Source of the DNA: Dyadobacter chenhuakuii
GTDB taxonomy: Bacteria > Bacteroidota > Bacteroidia > Cytophagales > Spirosomataceae
DNA: 64,000 nucleotides
Reading direction: 5' to 3'
Assembly: GCF_023821985.2 (NCBI RefSeq)
Contig: NZ_CP098805.1
Location: forward strand, 2,046,001 to 2,110,000
Below are positions 1 to 8,803 of the stretch, in pieces. The first letter of the stretch is position 1; each line of letters opens with the position of its first letter. The notes beneath the pieces are model-generated. The model worked only from the letters and a program-made list of their open reading frames with translations. It was not told the origin of the DNA and ran no database searches. The translations under genes were made by a program, and so were the position numbers.

Positions 1-1671
1 GTCACGCTCATCTGTAAACGCAGAGGCTGTCAGGGCGACTATGGGTGTAGTGGAGCCTTGTGCACGGATGAGCTGGGTAGCTTCAAAACCATTCATTACG
101 GGCATTTTAAGATCCATTAATACCAAATCATAATGTTGATTGTTGAACCGCTCAACCGCTTCACAACCATTTTGGGCCTTATCGTATTGCAAGCCGATCT
201 TTTTGAGCAGATTGGTGGCAAACAGTAAATTAACTGCATTGTCATCGACGACCAGAATCCGGGCATCGGGAATAGCGACCGTTACGCGCGCCGGCTTCTC
301 CACCACCAGTTGCTGGTTAGAATAGTCGAATTCAATGTCAAAGGAAAAATTCGACCCTAGCCCCTCCTCACTTTCTAATTTAATTTCACTGCCGAAAAGC
401 CGTAAAAGCTCTCTGGTTATCGCCAGCCCGATCCCCGTTCCGCGGTTACCCCGCTTTGCTTCACTGCTACTTTGGATAAATATTTCAAAAATAGAAGACT
501 GGTCTTCCGACGCAATGCCAACTCCCGAATCGCTGATCTCGAAGTGCAAGGATATCCGGGTTTCATCCCTTTTTTGCTCCTTCACCGCCAGTTTTACAAA
601 TCCTTTCTCCGTGAATTTGACCGCATTATGAATCAGGTTGGTAAAAACCTGGTTGAGACGGACCTGGTCGCCGGTCAGTTGCGCAGGCAATGCTGGATCA
701 ATGTCAAAGATCAGGTTCAACCCCTTCTCCTGGGCCCGGGGAATGAAGGTTTTTTCAAGATTTTTAAGCAAAACATACAGGTCGAACGGCTCCCTGGCAA
801 GCTTGACATGATTGGAATTTATCTTATTGAAATCAAGAACATCATTGACGACGGCCATCAGGTGATCGGACGAAAACTTCAACGTCCCGACCAATTCTCT
901 CTGAAAATCCGTTCGCAATTCTTCCTGCAACATCAAGTGGATAACGCCTACAATCCCATTCAGCGGGGTCCTGATCTCATGGCTCATAGTTGACAAGAAA
1001 TCGGATTTGGCCTGCATTGCCTCTCTGGCGAGCTGGTTTTGCTTTTCCAGCTCCTTATTTTGTCTTTGTAAGCTGTTGAAATAAATAAACTCCCTATACT
1101 GCTTGTTATAGCGCATTTGCAATACCAATGGAAACACACTTTGGCCCAGAAAATAGAAAAAGCCGCCCTCTTTCAGAAAGTGAACCAACACATCCGCTCC
1201 TTTGATATAGAGCGCTAATGAGAAAAAAAGAATGGTGGCAACCGAGCTGATGAGGGCATAGCTGAACTTCCAGTGCAAAACCCAAATCGAGAATATCAGC
1301 TGCAACGTCAGGTTGATACTCAGGTCGTAATAATATAGAGTCTGAAAACGGGCGAGGATAAACGAATGAAAAATAATCAGCAGGATCCGGCTGTAAAAGG
1401 AAGCATGCTGACTATTTAATTTCCCTCTGAAATGCAGGAAAATGATCCCTGCTACCAAGCCGCTGCAAGCCAGTTGTATCAGAAAAATAGACCGGTAATT
1501 GGGATTGCCATTCAGGTAATAAAGAATGGACGTGGATGGATAGCAAACCAAAAAGGTCAAACAAAATATCCTGTTACCCCACAATGCCCTGGCCTCGAAT
1601 GCCTCGTTCCAGAGGTTCGTTAAGCCATGCGGATCGCCCTTTATCGCATTCTGAAAGATAGTTGCAGCCAC
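1..1671 (-). CDS. Hybrid sensor histidine kinase with receiver domain (3' end outside window)
   Basis: My own translation of the reverse strand gives an open frame that runs off the left edge. After a short N-terminus there are about six hydrophobic helices (roughly residues 30-190), then a coiled linker, a HisKA H-box (FLSTMSHEIRTPLNG, near residue 230), an N-box (TNLIHNAVKF), G1 (ISDSGVGIA) and G2 (GIGLAIT). A receiver domain follows with the acidic start ILVVDDN and the phospho-acceptor in VLMDLKMPVMNG (about residue 520). It should phosphorylate itself in the membrane and pass phosphate to its own receiver; the ligand is unknown. No ATG fits: a stop lies at 1708-1710, so the best start is GTG at 1669-1671. 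Further output domains may lie beyond the window. Confidence 0.9.
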   Translation of the reverse strand, partial: MAATIFQNAIKGDPHGLTNLWNEAFEARALWGNRIFCLTFLVCYPSTSILYYLNGNPNYRSIFLIQLACSGLVAGIIFLHFRGKLNSQHASFYSRILLIIFHSFILARFQTLYYYDLSINLTLQLIFSIWVLHWKFSYALISSVATILFFSLALYIKGADVLVHFLKEGGFFYFLGQSVFPLVLQMRYNKQYREFIYFNSLQRQNKELEKQNQLAREAMQAKSDFLSTMSHEIRTPLNGIVGVIHLMLQEELRTDFQRELVGTLKFSSDHLMAVVNDVLDFNKINSNHVKLAREPFDLYVLLKNLEKTFIPRAQEKGLNLIFDIDPALPAQLTGDQVRLNQVFTNLIHNAVKFTEKGFVKLAVKEQKRDETRISLHFEISDSGVGIASEDQSSIFEIFIQSSSEAKRGNRGTGIGLAITRELLRLFGSEIKLESEEGLGSNFSFDIEFDYSNQQLVVEKPARVTVAIPDARILVVDDNAVNLLFATNLLKKIGLQYDKAQNGCEAVERFNNQHYDLVLMDLKMPVMNGFEATQLIRAQGSTTPIVALTASAFTDERD

Positions 1672-1802
1672 TGTTTGTAAAACTAGATCTAAAACTTTGC
1701 AAAGTAGTTATTTGCAATTCATATTCCGCTTTGTAAGCACCGGAACCGCAAATAAATATTGCCCGCATCCTGACCTTTACGCTTTACATTCGTGAGGCTT
1801 TG

Positions 1803-2798
1803 CTACTGCTTAGTCAATCCCGACATGTAAAGATCAAAACCGCCTTTGCCGCCAGGCCTGTCGGAGGAAAAAATCATAAGGGGATAATTGAAATGCATTT
1901 GAGCTGGAAGAATGGGCCTGTATTCATTGTTGGCGCTATTTATTCGCTGACCTGCATTAACCGGCTCACTCCATTTTTCGCCATCAAGCTTCGCATAGTA
2001 AACATCAGATCCTCCAAAACCACCAGAGCGGTCCGACACAAAAACCATCATACCATCCTGAAAATACGGACATTTATCATCGCCAGGGCTTGAAAGCTCT
2101 TCTACCTTCCGCAATTTGTAAGATTCAGGGTGCAGCAAACTTTCCGGTGTAACCTGTTCACCTTCCTTTCTTGGTATACTTAGCTCGTAAATGTCGAAGT
2201 TACCATCCCGGTTGGAGCTGAAATAGATCTTGTCGCCTGCATATGAAAAGCTGGGATAACCATCGTCCTTTTTGGAATTTAAAATATCAAAGTTGAATGG
2301 CCCTGAGATCCCTTTATCGTCATTTAAAAAATATCTGATCTGCATATCCCCTTCCGAATCGTCTGCGTAGAAGAGAAAAAAATTTCTTTTCGTATAATCA
2401 CTCTGAATGTCATATCCGAATTTCAATGTCTTTGGCCCGAACACATTAAAAGTGCCGTTTGCCCTGTTAATCATGCCTTCAAGGGCACCTTTGTCCACAA
2501 AACTGTCATATTGAACGCCGCCCGGATTATATTTTTCCAGACCTAGACGTTTGTCGTACGTAAACTGCGCCGGAAAACTGACGAGGTTAAACACATTCTT
2601 TCTGTCCCGTTTAGAGGAAAATGTCAGGTAAGTATGTCCGGATTTATTATAGGGAAGATCGGAATTATAGTCGTCGAATTCAGAATTGAATTCGTCCAGA
2701 CGAACCACATCATTCAAAAATTCACCATTCTTTCTGCTGCCCGGTTGGATCGGCCAGCAACTTTGCATCAACAAAACCAGGGCGATATATCTTTTCAT
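1803..2798 (-). CDS. PD40 (WD40-like) beta-propeller lipoprotein
   Basis: A protein of about 331 residues with a lipoprotein-like N-terminus (hydrophobic stretch ending in LMQSC). The body carries TolB/PD40-type blades with the usual signatures: PSFSYAGDKIYFSSNRDGN near the middle, then MMVFVSDRSGGFGGSDVYY and MIFSSDRPGGKGGFDLYMS near the end. Proteins with these blades are typically envelope-anchored in Bacteroidota and often occur next to OmpA-type domains, which are absent here, so this is a free propeller. The ATG at 2796-2798 is preferred over one 11 codons upstream because it begins a clean signal peptide. The next gene downstream on the same strand is the hybrid kinase; partner and ligand are unknown. 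Confidence 0.8.
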   Translation of the reverse strand: MKRYIALVLLMQSCWPIQPGSRKNGEFLNDVVRLDEFNSEFDDYNSDLPYNKSGHTYLTFSSKRDRKNVFNLVSFPAQFTYDKRLGLEKYNPGGVQYDSFVDKGALEGMINRANGTFNVFGPKTLKFGYDIQSDYTKRNFFLFYADDSEGDMQIRYFLNDDKGISGPFNFDILNSKKDDGYPSFSYAGDKIYFSSNRDGNFDIYELSIPRKEGEQVTPESLLHPESYKLRKVEELSSPGDDKCPYFQDGMMVFVSDRSGGFGGSDVYYAKLDGEKWSEPVNAGQRINSANNEYRPILPAQMHFNYPLMIFSSDRPGGKGGFDLYMSGLTKQ

Positions 2799-2882
2799 AT
2801 CAAAGTTTAATTGTTCCTTTAAAAGGTACAAAAAACACCCGAAAGGTTGTAACCGGACAAAAACTTATTTTACTTAACCTTG

Positions 2883-3437
2883 CTATGATTCCTTCGATGG
2901 AGCGTAGTAAAGTAATATCGCACCGCTGGCAAATGTCTGGGTTTTTGTCAATTTTAAAATAACCCCGTCGGCCAGTTCTTCAAAAAGAGGCAGCCCTTTT
3001 CGTGCAACAACCGGGTGGACCATCAGCTGGAATTCGTCTACGAGGCCTAGGTTCAGCAAGCCGATGATCAGGCTGCGGCTGCCAACCAGAATATCGCGGC
3101 CGTCTTCCTCCCGGAGCGCCAGCGCTTCGGTTTCCAGATCGCGGGCAGCGACTTTTGCGCTTTTCCAATCCACATGCTGCAATGTTCTGGAAAATACAAC
3201 TTTGGGGATCGCATCCATTTGCAGTGCAAAATCATCCATCGATTTTTCCCCGCTCGGATGTTCTGCCAGGTCCTTCCAGAATTCCATCAGCAGATAAGTT
3301 TTCCGGCCGTACAATGCAACACCGGCGCTTTTCAGAAGCTCTCCATAATGATCGTGCACTGCTTCATCCGGGGAAACCGCCGTATGGTCGCAAAAACCAT
3401 CCAACGTCATATTGATAGCGGCGATTATCTTTCTCAT
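2883..3437 (-). CDS. Dihydrofolate reductase / RibD C-terminal family protein
   Basis: 184 residues, starting MRKIIAAINMTLDGF, which is the first strand and 'S/TLDG' turn of the RibD-C/DHFR-like reductase fold. Other landmarks are ALYGRKTYLLM (substrate/NADPH region), VVFSRTL, ILVGSRSLIIGLLNLGLVDE (nucleotide-binding region) and LMVHPVVARKG. Members of this group (YwjB/YyaP-like) are soluble NADPH-dependent reductases whose substrates are mostly unknown; this is not a classical FolA. It stands alone with its own upstream region, where a TAnnTTTG motif occurs. Confidence 0.85.
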   Translation of the reverse strand: MRKIIAAINMTLDGFCDHTAVSPDEAVHDHYGELLKSAGVALYGRKTYLLMEFWKDLAEHPSGEKSMDDFALQMDAIPKVVFSRTLQHVDWKSAKVAARDLETEALALREEDGRDILVGSRSLIIGLLNLGLVDEFQLMVHPVVARKGLPLFEELADGVILKLTKTQTFASGAILLYYAPSKES

Positions 3438-3474
3438 ACGTAAGTAGATTTGGTTAGTAAAGATTGAACAGCAG

Positions 3475-3482
3475 CAAAATTA
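3475..3482 (-). promoter_or_regulatory. Candidate -7 promoter element (TAATTTTG)
   Basis: On the reverse strand TAATTTTG matches the Bacteroidota -7 consensus TAnnTTTG and lies about 40 bases upstream of the DHFR-like gene. I see no well-spaced TTG for a -33 element, so the call is weak. Confidence 0.3.
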
Positions 3483-3711
3483 CCAAACCAAAGATCCTGT
3501 AACTGTGGTCATTTCAAACATATTAAGGGGGTATTTGAGACAAATTTGAAACGCGCCCGACTGAAAATGTGCACTAGTTTTAATCCATAGCCGATTGCAG
3601 CCGATTGGGATACCGAATAAAAGGGTGTATTTTCCTGACATACTTCTGTTTGGACACATATCCACACATTAGCCATATTCAACTTCCAATTAACATTGCA
3701 CGCGTTCCCAT

Positions 3712-4320
3712 ATGACTTCCCTGATTGAGAAATTTATTGATCAAGCCAGTTACATTGCCATTTTTCTTCTCATGCTCCTGGAAAATGTTTTCCCGCCTTT
3801 GCCGTCGGAAATTATCTTGTCTATCAGCGGTATAACCGCAGCTCAGGGTGAAATGAATCCGTTCTTTGCCGTTCTTTCCGCTACATCAGGCTCCCTGGCG
3901 GGAGCGGGGTTCTGGTATTGGGTTGGGAATAAAGTGGGGCATGACCGTTTGGAAAAGTGGGTTAGCCGAAATGGCATGTGGATCGGTCTTTCGGACGAAT
4001 CGTATCAAAAAGCGCTTCGGTTCTTCCACAGGCACTCTACCGCGGCTGTTTTCTGGGGAAGAATGGTGCCGACGTTCCGAACCTTCATTTCCATTCCGGC
4101 AGGGCTCGTCAAAATGAAACTTACAAAGTTCCTGATCTACACCTTCATCGGAACGCTCACCTGGTCGTCGCTCGTCTTTTTCATAGCCTATTATTTTGGC
4201 AACAAATACCAAAGCGCTTTTGATACGGTCGGGAAAGTTTTCAATATCATCTTTGCCGGACTGCTGCTGTTTTATGTCGTAAAAGTTATCCGGAGCTGGG
4301 TTCAGAAGAGGCGCAAGTGA
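3712..4320 (+). CDS. DedA family membrane protein
   Basis: 202 residues with the DedA/SNARE-associated layout: a first hydrophobic segment followed by ENVFPPLPSEIILSISG (the conserved acidic/proline re-entrant loop), a glycine-rich segment GSLAGAGFWYWVG, and the family motif FWGRMVPTFRTFISIPAG near residue 115-135, then two transmembrane helices and a basic tail. Some family members have been shown to flip undecaprenyl phosphate or phospholipids, and loss affects envelope homeostasis; which lipid this one handles cannot be told. It is a single-gene unit convergent with the PQQ dehydrogenase gene. The family call is secure. Confidence 0.92.
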   Translation: MTSLIEKFIDQASYIAIFLLMLLENVFPPLPSEIILSISGITAAQGEMNPFFAVLSATSGSLAGAGFWYWVGNKVGHDRLEKWVSRNGMWIGLSDESYQKALRFFHRHSTAAVFWGRMVPTFRTFISIPAGLVKMKLTKFLIYTFIGTLTWSSLVFFIAYYFGNKYQSAFDTVGKVFNIIFAGLLLFYVVKVIRSWVQKRRK

Positions 4321-4358
4321 ACCTATCCCGGGTATCCGGAAATAATTGCCACAACTGA

Positions 4359-7064
4359 TCAATTTTCGAAATACATCCAGTCTACATGGAAGAGCGGGCC
4401 TTTTTTATTTTCATTTTTAAAAACAAAAAACAGATCGTGAATGCCACCAGACGCTTTAACGGGCATTACTAACTCTTTCCAATCCGTTTTCGGATCAGCG
4501 ACTTTTCCTTCCGGCACTGTTAAGCTGCCCAGCAGCAAACCGTCTTTCGAGCCTTGCCGCATTTCAATTGTACCGCCAATGCCTTGTTCCTGAATGCGGA
4601 ACCGGATTTTTTTAATGTGATTAAGGTCAATGGCGTTGAAACGAGTGTACTTACCGTGCGTAATGTGCGAGATGTAAGAAATGTATCCCGTGTTCTTGGT
4701 GGCAATCACCACATTCACATTGCCTTCATGGTAATCTTCCAGCTGAATCAGCGGATTTTTGAGCACAATGTGGCTGGCGGTTTTGAGCGATTCAATCCCG
4801 TTGCCACCTTTGTCTGCATATGAGGCCTGTAAAACGTAAGCGCCTTCATTTCCTTTTCCGATATGCTCCGTAAGCTTCACGTTATTCGAACGGGGCGTTT
4901 TTTGAGATTCCCGCCCTATTGATAAAATATAGCCAGCAATTTCCTTCGCATTCGTTTCGGATAAATCCGCGTGCGGCGGCATCGGGTATGATCCCCAGTT
5001 ACCGCTTCCGCCGGTAATGATCTTGCGGGCGAGAAGCGCATCAGCACCTTCCTTATCAGCGTATCTTTTTGCGATTTCCTTTAATGCTGGCCCGATTGAT
5101 TTGGTTTCCGGCGTGTGACAGGCCTTACAGTCTAGCGAAGCGTATAATTTAGCGGTGCTGGCGTAACGGAGATCGGTTTCTCCGTCGGATGTCAGGGCGC
5201 CGGCGAGGTCTTTTCCGTAGGGCAAGTAATTAAAGCTTACTTTAACACGCTGCTGATCAACATTCCCGTCTTCCTTATCGCTCACTTTTACCTGGTAGTC
5301 AAACGCTGAATTATCCCAATAAAAGCTGCGGTTTGCCTTTGTCGCTATTGTCACGTCAGGCGGCGTATTGCCAACTTTGACCTGGGTCGTGGCTGTTCCT
5401 TTGCCGCCATTCTGGTCGGACACGGTTAATACCACATTGTAAGTTCCGGGCTTACTGAATGTGTGCTTCAGTTCCTTGCCGGAAGCAGTTTTACCACCGA
5501 TTTTCCAGGCGTAGGAAAGCTTGTCGCCTGCGTCAAAATCTTTCGAATCATTGGCCGACAGCGCAACAGTAAGCGGGGCCGCTCCTATTGTCTTATCAAT
5601 TTTCAATGATGCGACCGGATTGCGGTTACCTTCCGAATATTCAACCCGAATGATGCCTGAATCGGTGTTTCTTGCAAACCAGTTCGTTCCATATGCCAGC
5701 AGGTAAACGGCGCCGTCCGGAGCGATCTGCATGTCCATGGGCGCCACCACTTTCAGTTGAGGCAGGAAAGGCTCCATACTTACATAATTTCCCTCCTGAT
5801 CCATTGTGACAGCCATTATCCATTTCCTGATCCAATCGTAGATAAATAGCTTCCCGCTGTAATAATCGGGCAATTTATAGGGAGCATTGGGGTAAAGATC
5901 ACTGTAATACACCGGCCCGGCCATGGCGCTCGCTCCTCCTTTTTCCACCAACGGCCACTTTTTGGAAGGACCTTTACCATACCATATGAATGCAGGCTGT
6001 GCGGCTGGCAGCTCTTTCACTCCTGTATTATTCGGCGAATCATTGATCGGGCCTTTCGGATCTTTTCCGGGGCCTTCTTTTTTTGTTTCAAAATCATAGT
6101 CCGGGAAAACCTCGTTATCACCCAGGAAATAGGGATATCCGAAAAAGCCCGGCTTGCGTGCCTGATTGATCTCGTCGTAGCTCAGCTTCCCTTCACTGGC
6201 CGGCACTTCGGTATCCGGGCCCACATCTCCCCAATATACATACTTGGTTTTAGGGTCCACCGACATTCTGAATGGATTTCTTACCCCCATTGCAAAAATT
6301 TCGGGCTTGCCGAGTGAACCATCTTTCGGAAACAGATTGCCGTCAGGAATACTGTAAGTTCCATCTGCTTCCGGCTTGATGCGCAATATTTTTCCACGAA
6401 AATCATTGCTGTTAGCCGTCGATGCCTGATCGTCGGCCAGTTCTCTTCCCGGCCTTTCATCGATCGGGTTATGCCCTTCTATTTCTTCTGCATTGGTATT
6501 ATCTCCTATTGATAAATACAAAAGCCCCGCTGCGTCGAATGTGAGATAACCGGCTGAATGACAGCAATACTGCCGCTGGGTCGGCACTTCCAGCAGCACC
6601 TTTTTAGATTCCTGTATCAACTTACGGTCTTTCAGTTCAAAACGCGTTAACTGACTGACGTGCCTATCGCCGCCTACGCCGTAGTAGAAATATATCCAGT
6701 TGTTATTCTTAAAATCAGGGTCCGCCGCTACACCTAGCAAACCATCCTCAATGCCGCTGAAAACATTAAACTGAGAGATCGTCGAGAGTTCTCTGGTCTT
6801 GTTATCAAAGTAACGGACAGCACCTTTTCTTTCCGCAACTACAATGTCATAATTAGGCAAAATGGCCATTTCCATCGGCTCGTCTAAGCCCGAAACAACC
6901 GTCGTATAGGTAAACCGGCTCGAATCCGGTCCATTTACCGGAACGGATGGTCCGGCATCAACAACCCTGAACAACGGTTTTTCTTTCCTGGAAACAGAGG
7001 CAATGCTTAACAGGCCAATCGACAGCAGCCCGCTCAAATACAAGATTTTTTTCACTTGAAACAT
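4359..7064 (-). CDS. Secreted PQQ-dependent sugar dehydrogenase-like protein with PKD, cytochrome c and CBM domains
   Basis: 901 residues in four modules after a signal/anchor segment. Residues about 50-480 form a soluble-aldose-dehydrogenase (GDH/hedgehog-interacting) propeller, with GLLGVAADPDFKNNNWIYFYY, YCCHSAGYLTFD, DFRGKILRI and GVRNPFRMSVDP. Residues about 485-575 are a PKD domain (SYAWKIGG...TYNVVLTVSD). Residues about 640-735 are a mono-haem cytochrome c with CKACH and a distal methionine in SYPMPPHADLS. The C-terminus (about 770-901) is a CBM6-like domain (LIQLEDYH, FHVDWMYFE). It probably oxidises a sugar or polyol outside the cytoplasm and passes electrons through its own haem. 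It follows the SusD gene on the same strand, but a hairpin lies between them. Confidence 0.85.
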   Translation of the reverse strand: MFQVKKILYLSGLLSIGLLSIASVSRKEKPLFRVVDAGPSVPVNGPDSSRFTYTTVVSGLDEPMEMAILPNYDIVVAERKGAVRYFDNKTRELSTISQFNVFSGIEDGLLGVAADPDFKNNNWIYFYYGVGGDRHVSQLTRFELKDRKLIQESKKVLLEVPTQRQYCCHSAGYLTFDAAGLLYLSIGDNTNAEEIEGHNPIDERPGRELADDQASTANSNDFRGKILRIKPEADGTYSIPDGNLFPKDGSLGKPEIFAMGVRNPFRMSVDPKTKYVYWGDVGPDTEVPASEGKLSYDEINQARKPGFFGYPYFLGDNEVFPDYDFETKKEGPGKDPKGPINDSPNNTGVKELPAAQPAFIWYGKGPSKKWPLVEKGGASAMAGPVYYSDLYPNAPYKLPDYYSGKLFIYDWIRKWIMAVTMDQEGNYVSMEPFLPQLKVVAPMDMQIAPDGAVYLLAYGTNWFARNTDSGIIRVEYSEGNRNPVASLKIDKTIGAAPLTVALSANDSKDFDAGDKLSYAWKIGGKTASGKELKHTFSKPGTYNVVLTVSDQNGGKGTATTQVKVGNTPPDVTIATKANRSFYWDNSAFDYQVKVSDKEDGNVDQQRVKVSFNYLPYGKDLAGALTSDGETDLRYASTAKLYASLDCKACHTPETKSIGPALKEIAKRYADKEGADALLARKIITGGSGNWGSYPMPPHADLSETNAKEIAGYILSIGRESQKTPRSNNVKLTEHIGKGNEGAYVLQASYADKGGNGIESLKTASHIVLKNPLIQLEDYHEGNVNVVIATKNTGYISYISHITHGKYTRFNAIDLNHIKKIRFRIQEQGIGGTIEMRQGSKDGLLLGSLTVPEGKVADPKTDWKELVMPVKASGGIHDLFFVFKNENKKGPLFHVDWMYFEN

Positions 7065-7120
7065 ATTAGGTATGTAACTGATGAGTCCGATACGCTGGAC
7101 TAATGTACGAATTCAGGCAT

Positions 7121-7154
7121 ACAGACTTGCCACATTTTAGCATGGCAAGTCTGT
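7121..7154 (-). terminator. Perfect 12-bp hairpin after the SusD gene
   Basis: ACAGACTTGCCA and TGGCAAGTCTGT are perfect inverted copies separated by a 10-base loop. The hairpin starts 5 bases past the stop codon of the SusD gene on the reverse strand. There is no U-run after it, so it could be a terminator of the weak-tail type or an mRNA 3'-end stabiliser. Confidence 0.5.
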
Positions 7155-7159
7155 AATTT

Positions 7160-8761
7160 CTAATAATTTGGATTTTGCGTGATAGAACCGCCTGACCTGT
7201 CTATCTCGATTTGCGGAACAGGAAAAATCTCGTTTTTACCTGCTGTGAAATTTCCGCCTTTGCCATTTGACCCAGGTTTCAGCGCATAGGATTTCATGGT
7301 TGGTACCAGCGTATTCCAGCGGATAAGGTCAAACAGGCGATGGTATTCCATAGCGAGCTCCACGCGGCGTTCGTGGCGGACTGCCTTGCGCAGATCGTCG
7401 GTTGCTTTCACATCCGGCAAAGCCTTTGCGGAAATGCTGGTAACCCTTGACACGGCTTCCACGTCTTTTCTCATGCTGCCAGAAGCACGCTTGCGAACCT
7501 GGTTGATATAGTCTGCGGCTTCGGCTTTGCTGCCTCCGCTTTCAATCAATGCTTCTGCGTACATGAGAAGCACATCGGCATAGCGGATCGGGTGGTATGT
7601 CCAGGCATCATTTCCCCAACCCTGGCCACGCCGGATCTCCGGAAGATACACTTTCCTGTTGTGGTAACCTGTGTTGGGATAGGTTGAAAAATCCAGGACT
7701 TCTTTCGTTCCGTTTACTTTTGGAAATACATCGCCCGGCTGGATTACGGTAAAGAGTAAACGCGGATCACCCGGTTCAAATTCTTTTACCAGGTCCTGCG
7801 TAGGCATATCAAAGCCCCAGCCGCCGGTGGCTCCGCGAGGCGAACAATATACAGGTGTTGTGCTTCCGTTGATGGGTATGGCAGGATCATCTCCCATTAT
7901 AATGGAAAACACGGCTTCCTTGGTCTTGTAGCCATGTTCAAGAAAAATTTCCTGGAATTGTGGATGCAATGCGAATGCTTTGGAGTCAATCACTTTCTTG
8001 GCTGCATCGCGGGCTTTTGCATATAATGCAGTGTCGTCTTTCGCGAAAAACAAATAACTGCGCGCCAGCAACGCGAGCGCAGCTTCCTTCGTCGCTCTAC
8101 CGATCTCACCTGGCTGAATGCTCGTGGCAGAGAGCATGGCAGGGTCACTGCTAACTGCCAGCAATTCCGATTCGATAAATGCAAATATCTCTTTGCTCGA
8201 CGCACGGTTCAGCTTTGTGCGGTCATCCACTGTAAGCGTTTTTGTCACCAAAGGCACGCCCCCGAAAACCTCGGCAAGCTCGAAGTAAAACATCGCTCTC
8301 AAAAAGCGGATTTCGTCCAGGTAGCGGTTTTTCAGGGTCTCATCCAGCGGTGCTCCGCTGGCATCGATCAGATCCGCTTCGGGCAATTTTTCCAGTGCAA
8401 CATTGCAATTACCGATGGCATTGTAACGTGCTGTCCAGTAGCCTGTAAGCGTTTCATTGGATGCGATCGCGCGGCCGAAGCCCAGGTCGGTCACGAACGG
8501 ACGGTCACCTGCATCCGAGCCGCCTTTGTCGCTGTCGTCGGTGGTCATATTCCCCAATTCTGCACGTGCAGCCTCGTAACCCCAGAAATCGTAAAATCCG
8601 CGGTAACAGGTTATCAGTGATTTGAATCCTGCATCGGGTGATTTGTAAAATGTTTCGTCGGTCAGGTTGCCCGGAGGGGTACGGTCTAAGAACTCATCGG
8701 AGCAGGATGTGCCGGTCATTACCAGGCACCAAACAAGCATAATGAATGATAATTTTTTCAT
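7160..8761 (-). CDS. SusD/RagB family nutrient-binding lipoprotein
   Basis: 533 residues. The signal peptide ends in a lipobox (VMTGTSC), followed by SDEFLDRTPPGNLTDETFY, the standard N-terminus of SusD-like proteins. The SusD_RagB helical core (for example RYLDEIRFLRAMFYFELAEVFG) includes TPR-like segments, and the C-terminal block DLRKAVRHERRVELAMEYHRLFDLIRW is the family hallmark. It is surface-exposed and caps the barrel of the SusC protein encoded immediately upstream (gap about 42 bases). The substrate cannot be deduced from these two genes, and no glycoside hydrolase accompanies them. Confidence 0.95.
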   Translation of the reverse strand: MKKLSFIMLVWCLVMTGTSCSDEFLDRTPPGNLTDETFYKSPDAGFKSLITCYRGFYDFWGYEAARAELGNMTTDDSDKGGSDAGDRPFVTDLGFGRAIASNETLTGYWTARYNAIGNCNVALEKLPEADLIDASGAPLDETLKNRYLDEIRFLRAMFYFELAEVFGGVPLVTKTLTVDDRTKLNRASSKEIFAFIESELLAVSSDPAMLSATSIQPGEIGRATKEAALALLARSYLFFAKDDTALYAKARDAAKKVIDSKAFALHPQFQEIFLEHGYKTKEAVFSIIMGDDPAIPINGSTTPVYCSPRGATGGWGFDMPTQDLVKEFEPGDPRLLFTVIQPGDVFPKVNGTKEVLDFSTYPNTGYHNRKVYLPEIRRGQGWGNDAWTYHPIRYADVLLMYAEALIESGGSKAEAADYINQVRKRASGSMRKDVEAVSRVTSISAKALPDVKATDDLRKAVRHERRVELAMEYHRLFDLIRWNTLVPTMKSYALKPGSNGKGGNFTAGKNEIFPVPQIEIDRSGGSITQNPNY

Positions 8762-8803
8762 ATTTCTATTCCTGTTTAAGAATATATTCGAGAGTGGATC
8801 TAT

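Noticed and set aside
3438..3711. A possible RNA gene or regulatory leader before DedA
   Set aside because: No stable long stem, no TAnnTTTG facing right and no tRNA features; only a short AGCCGATTG-type direct repeat is seen.
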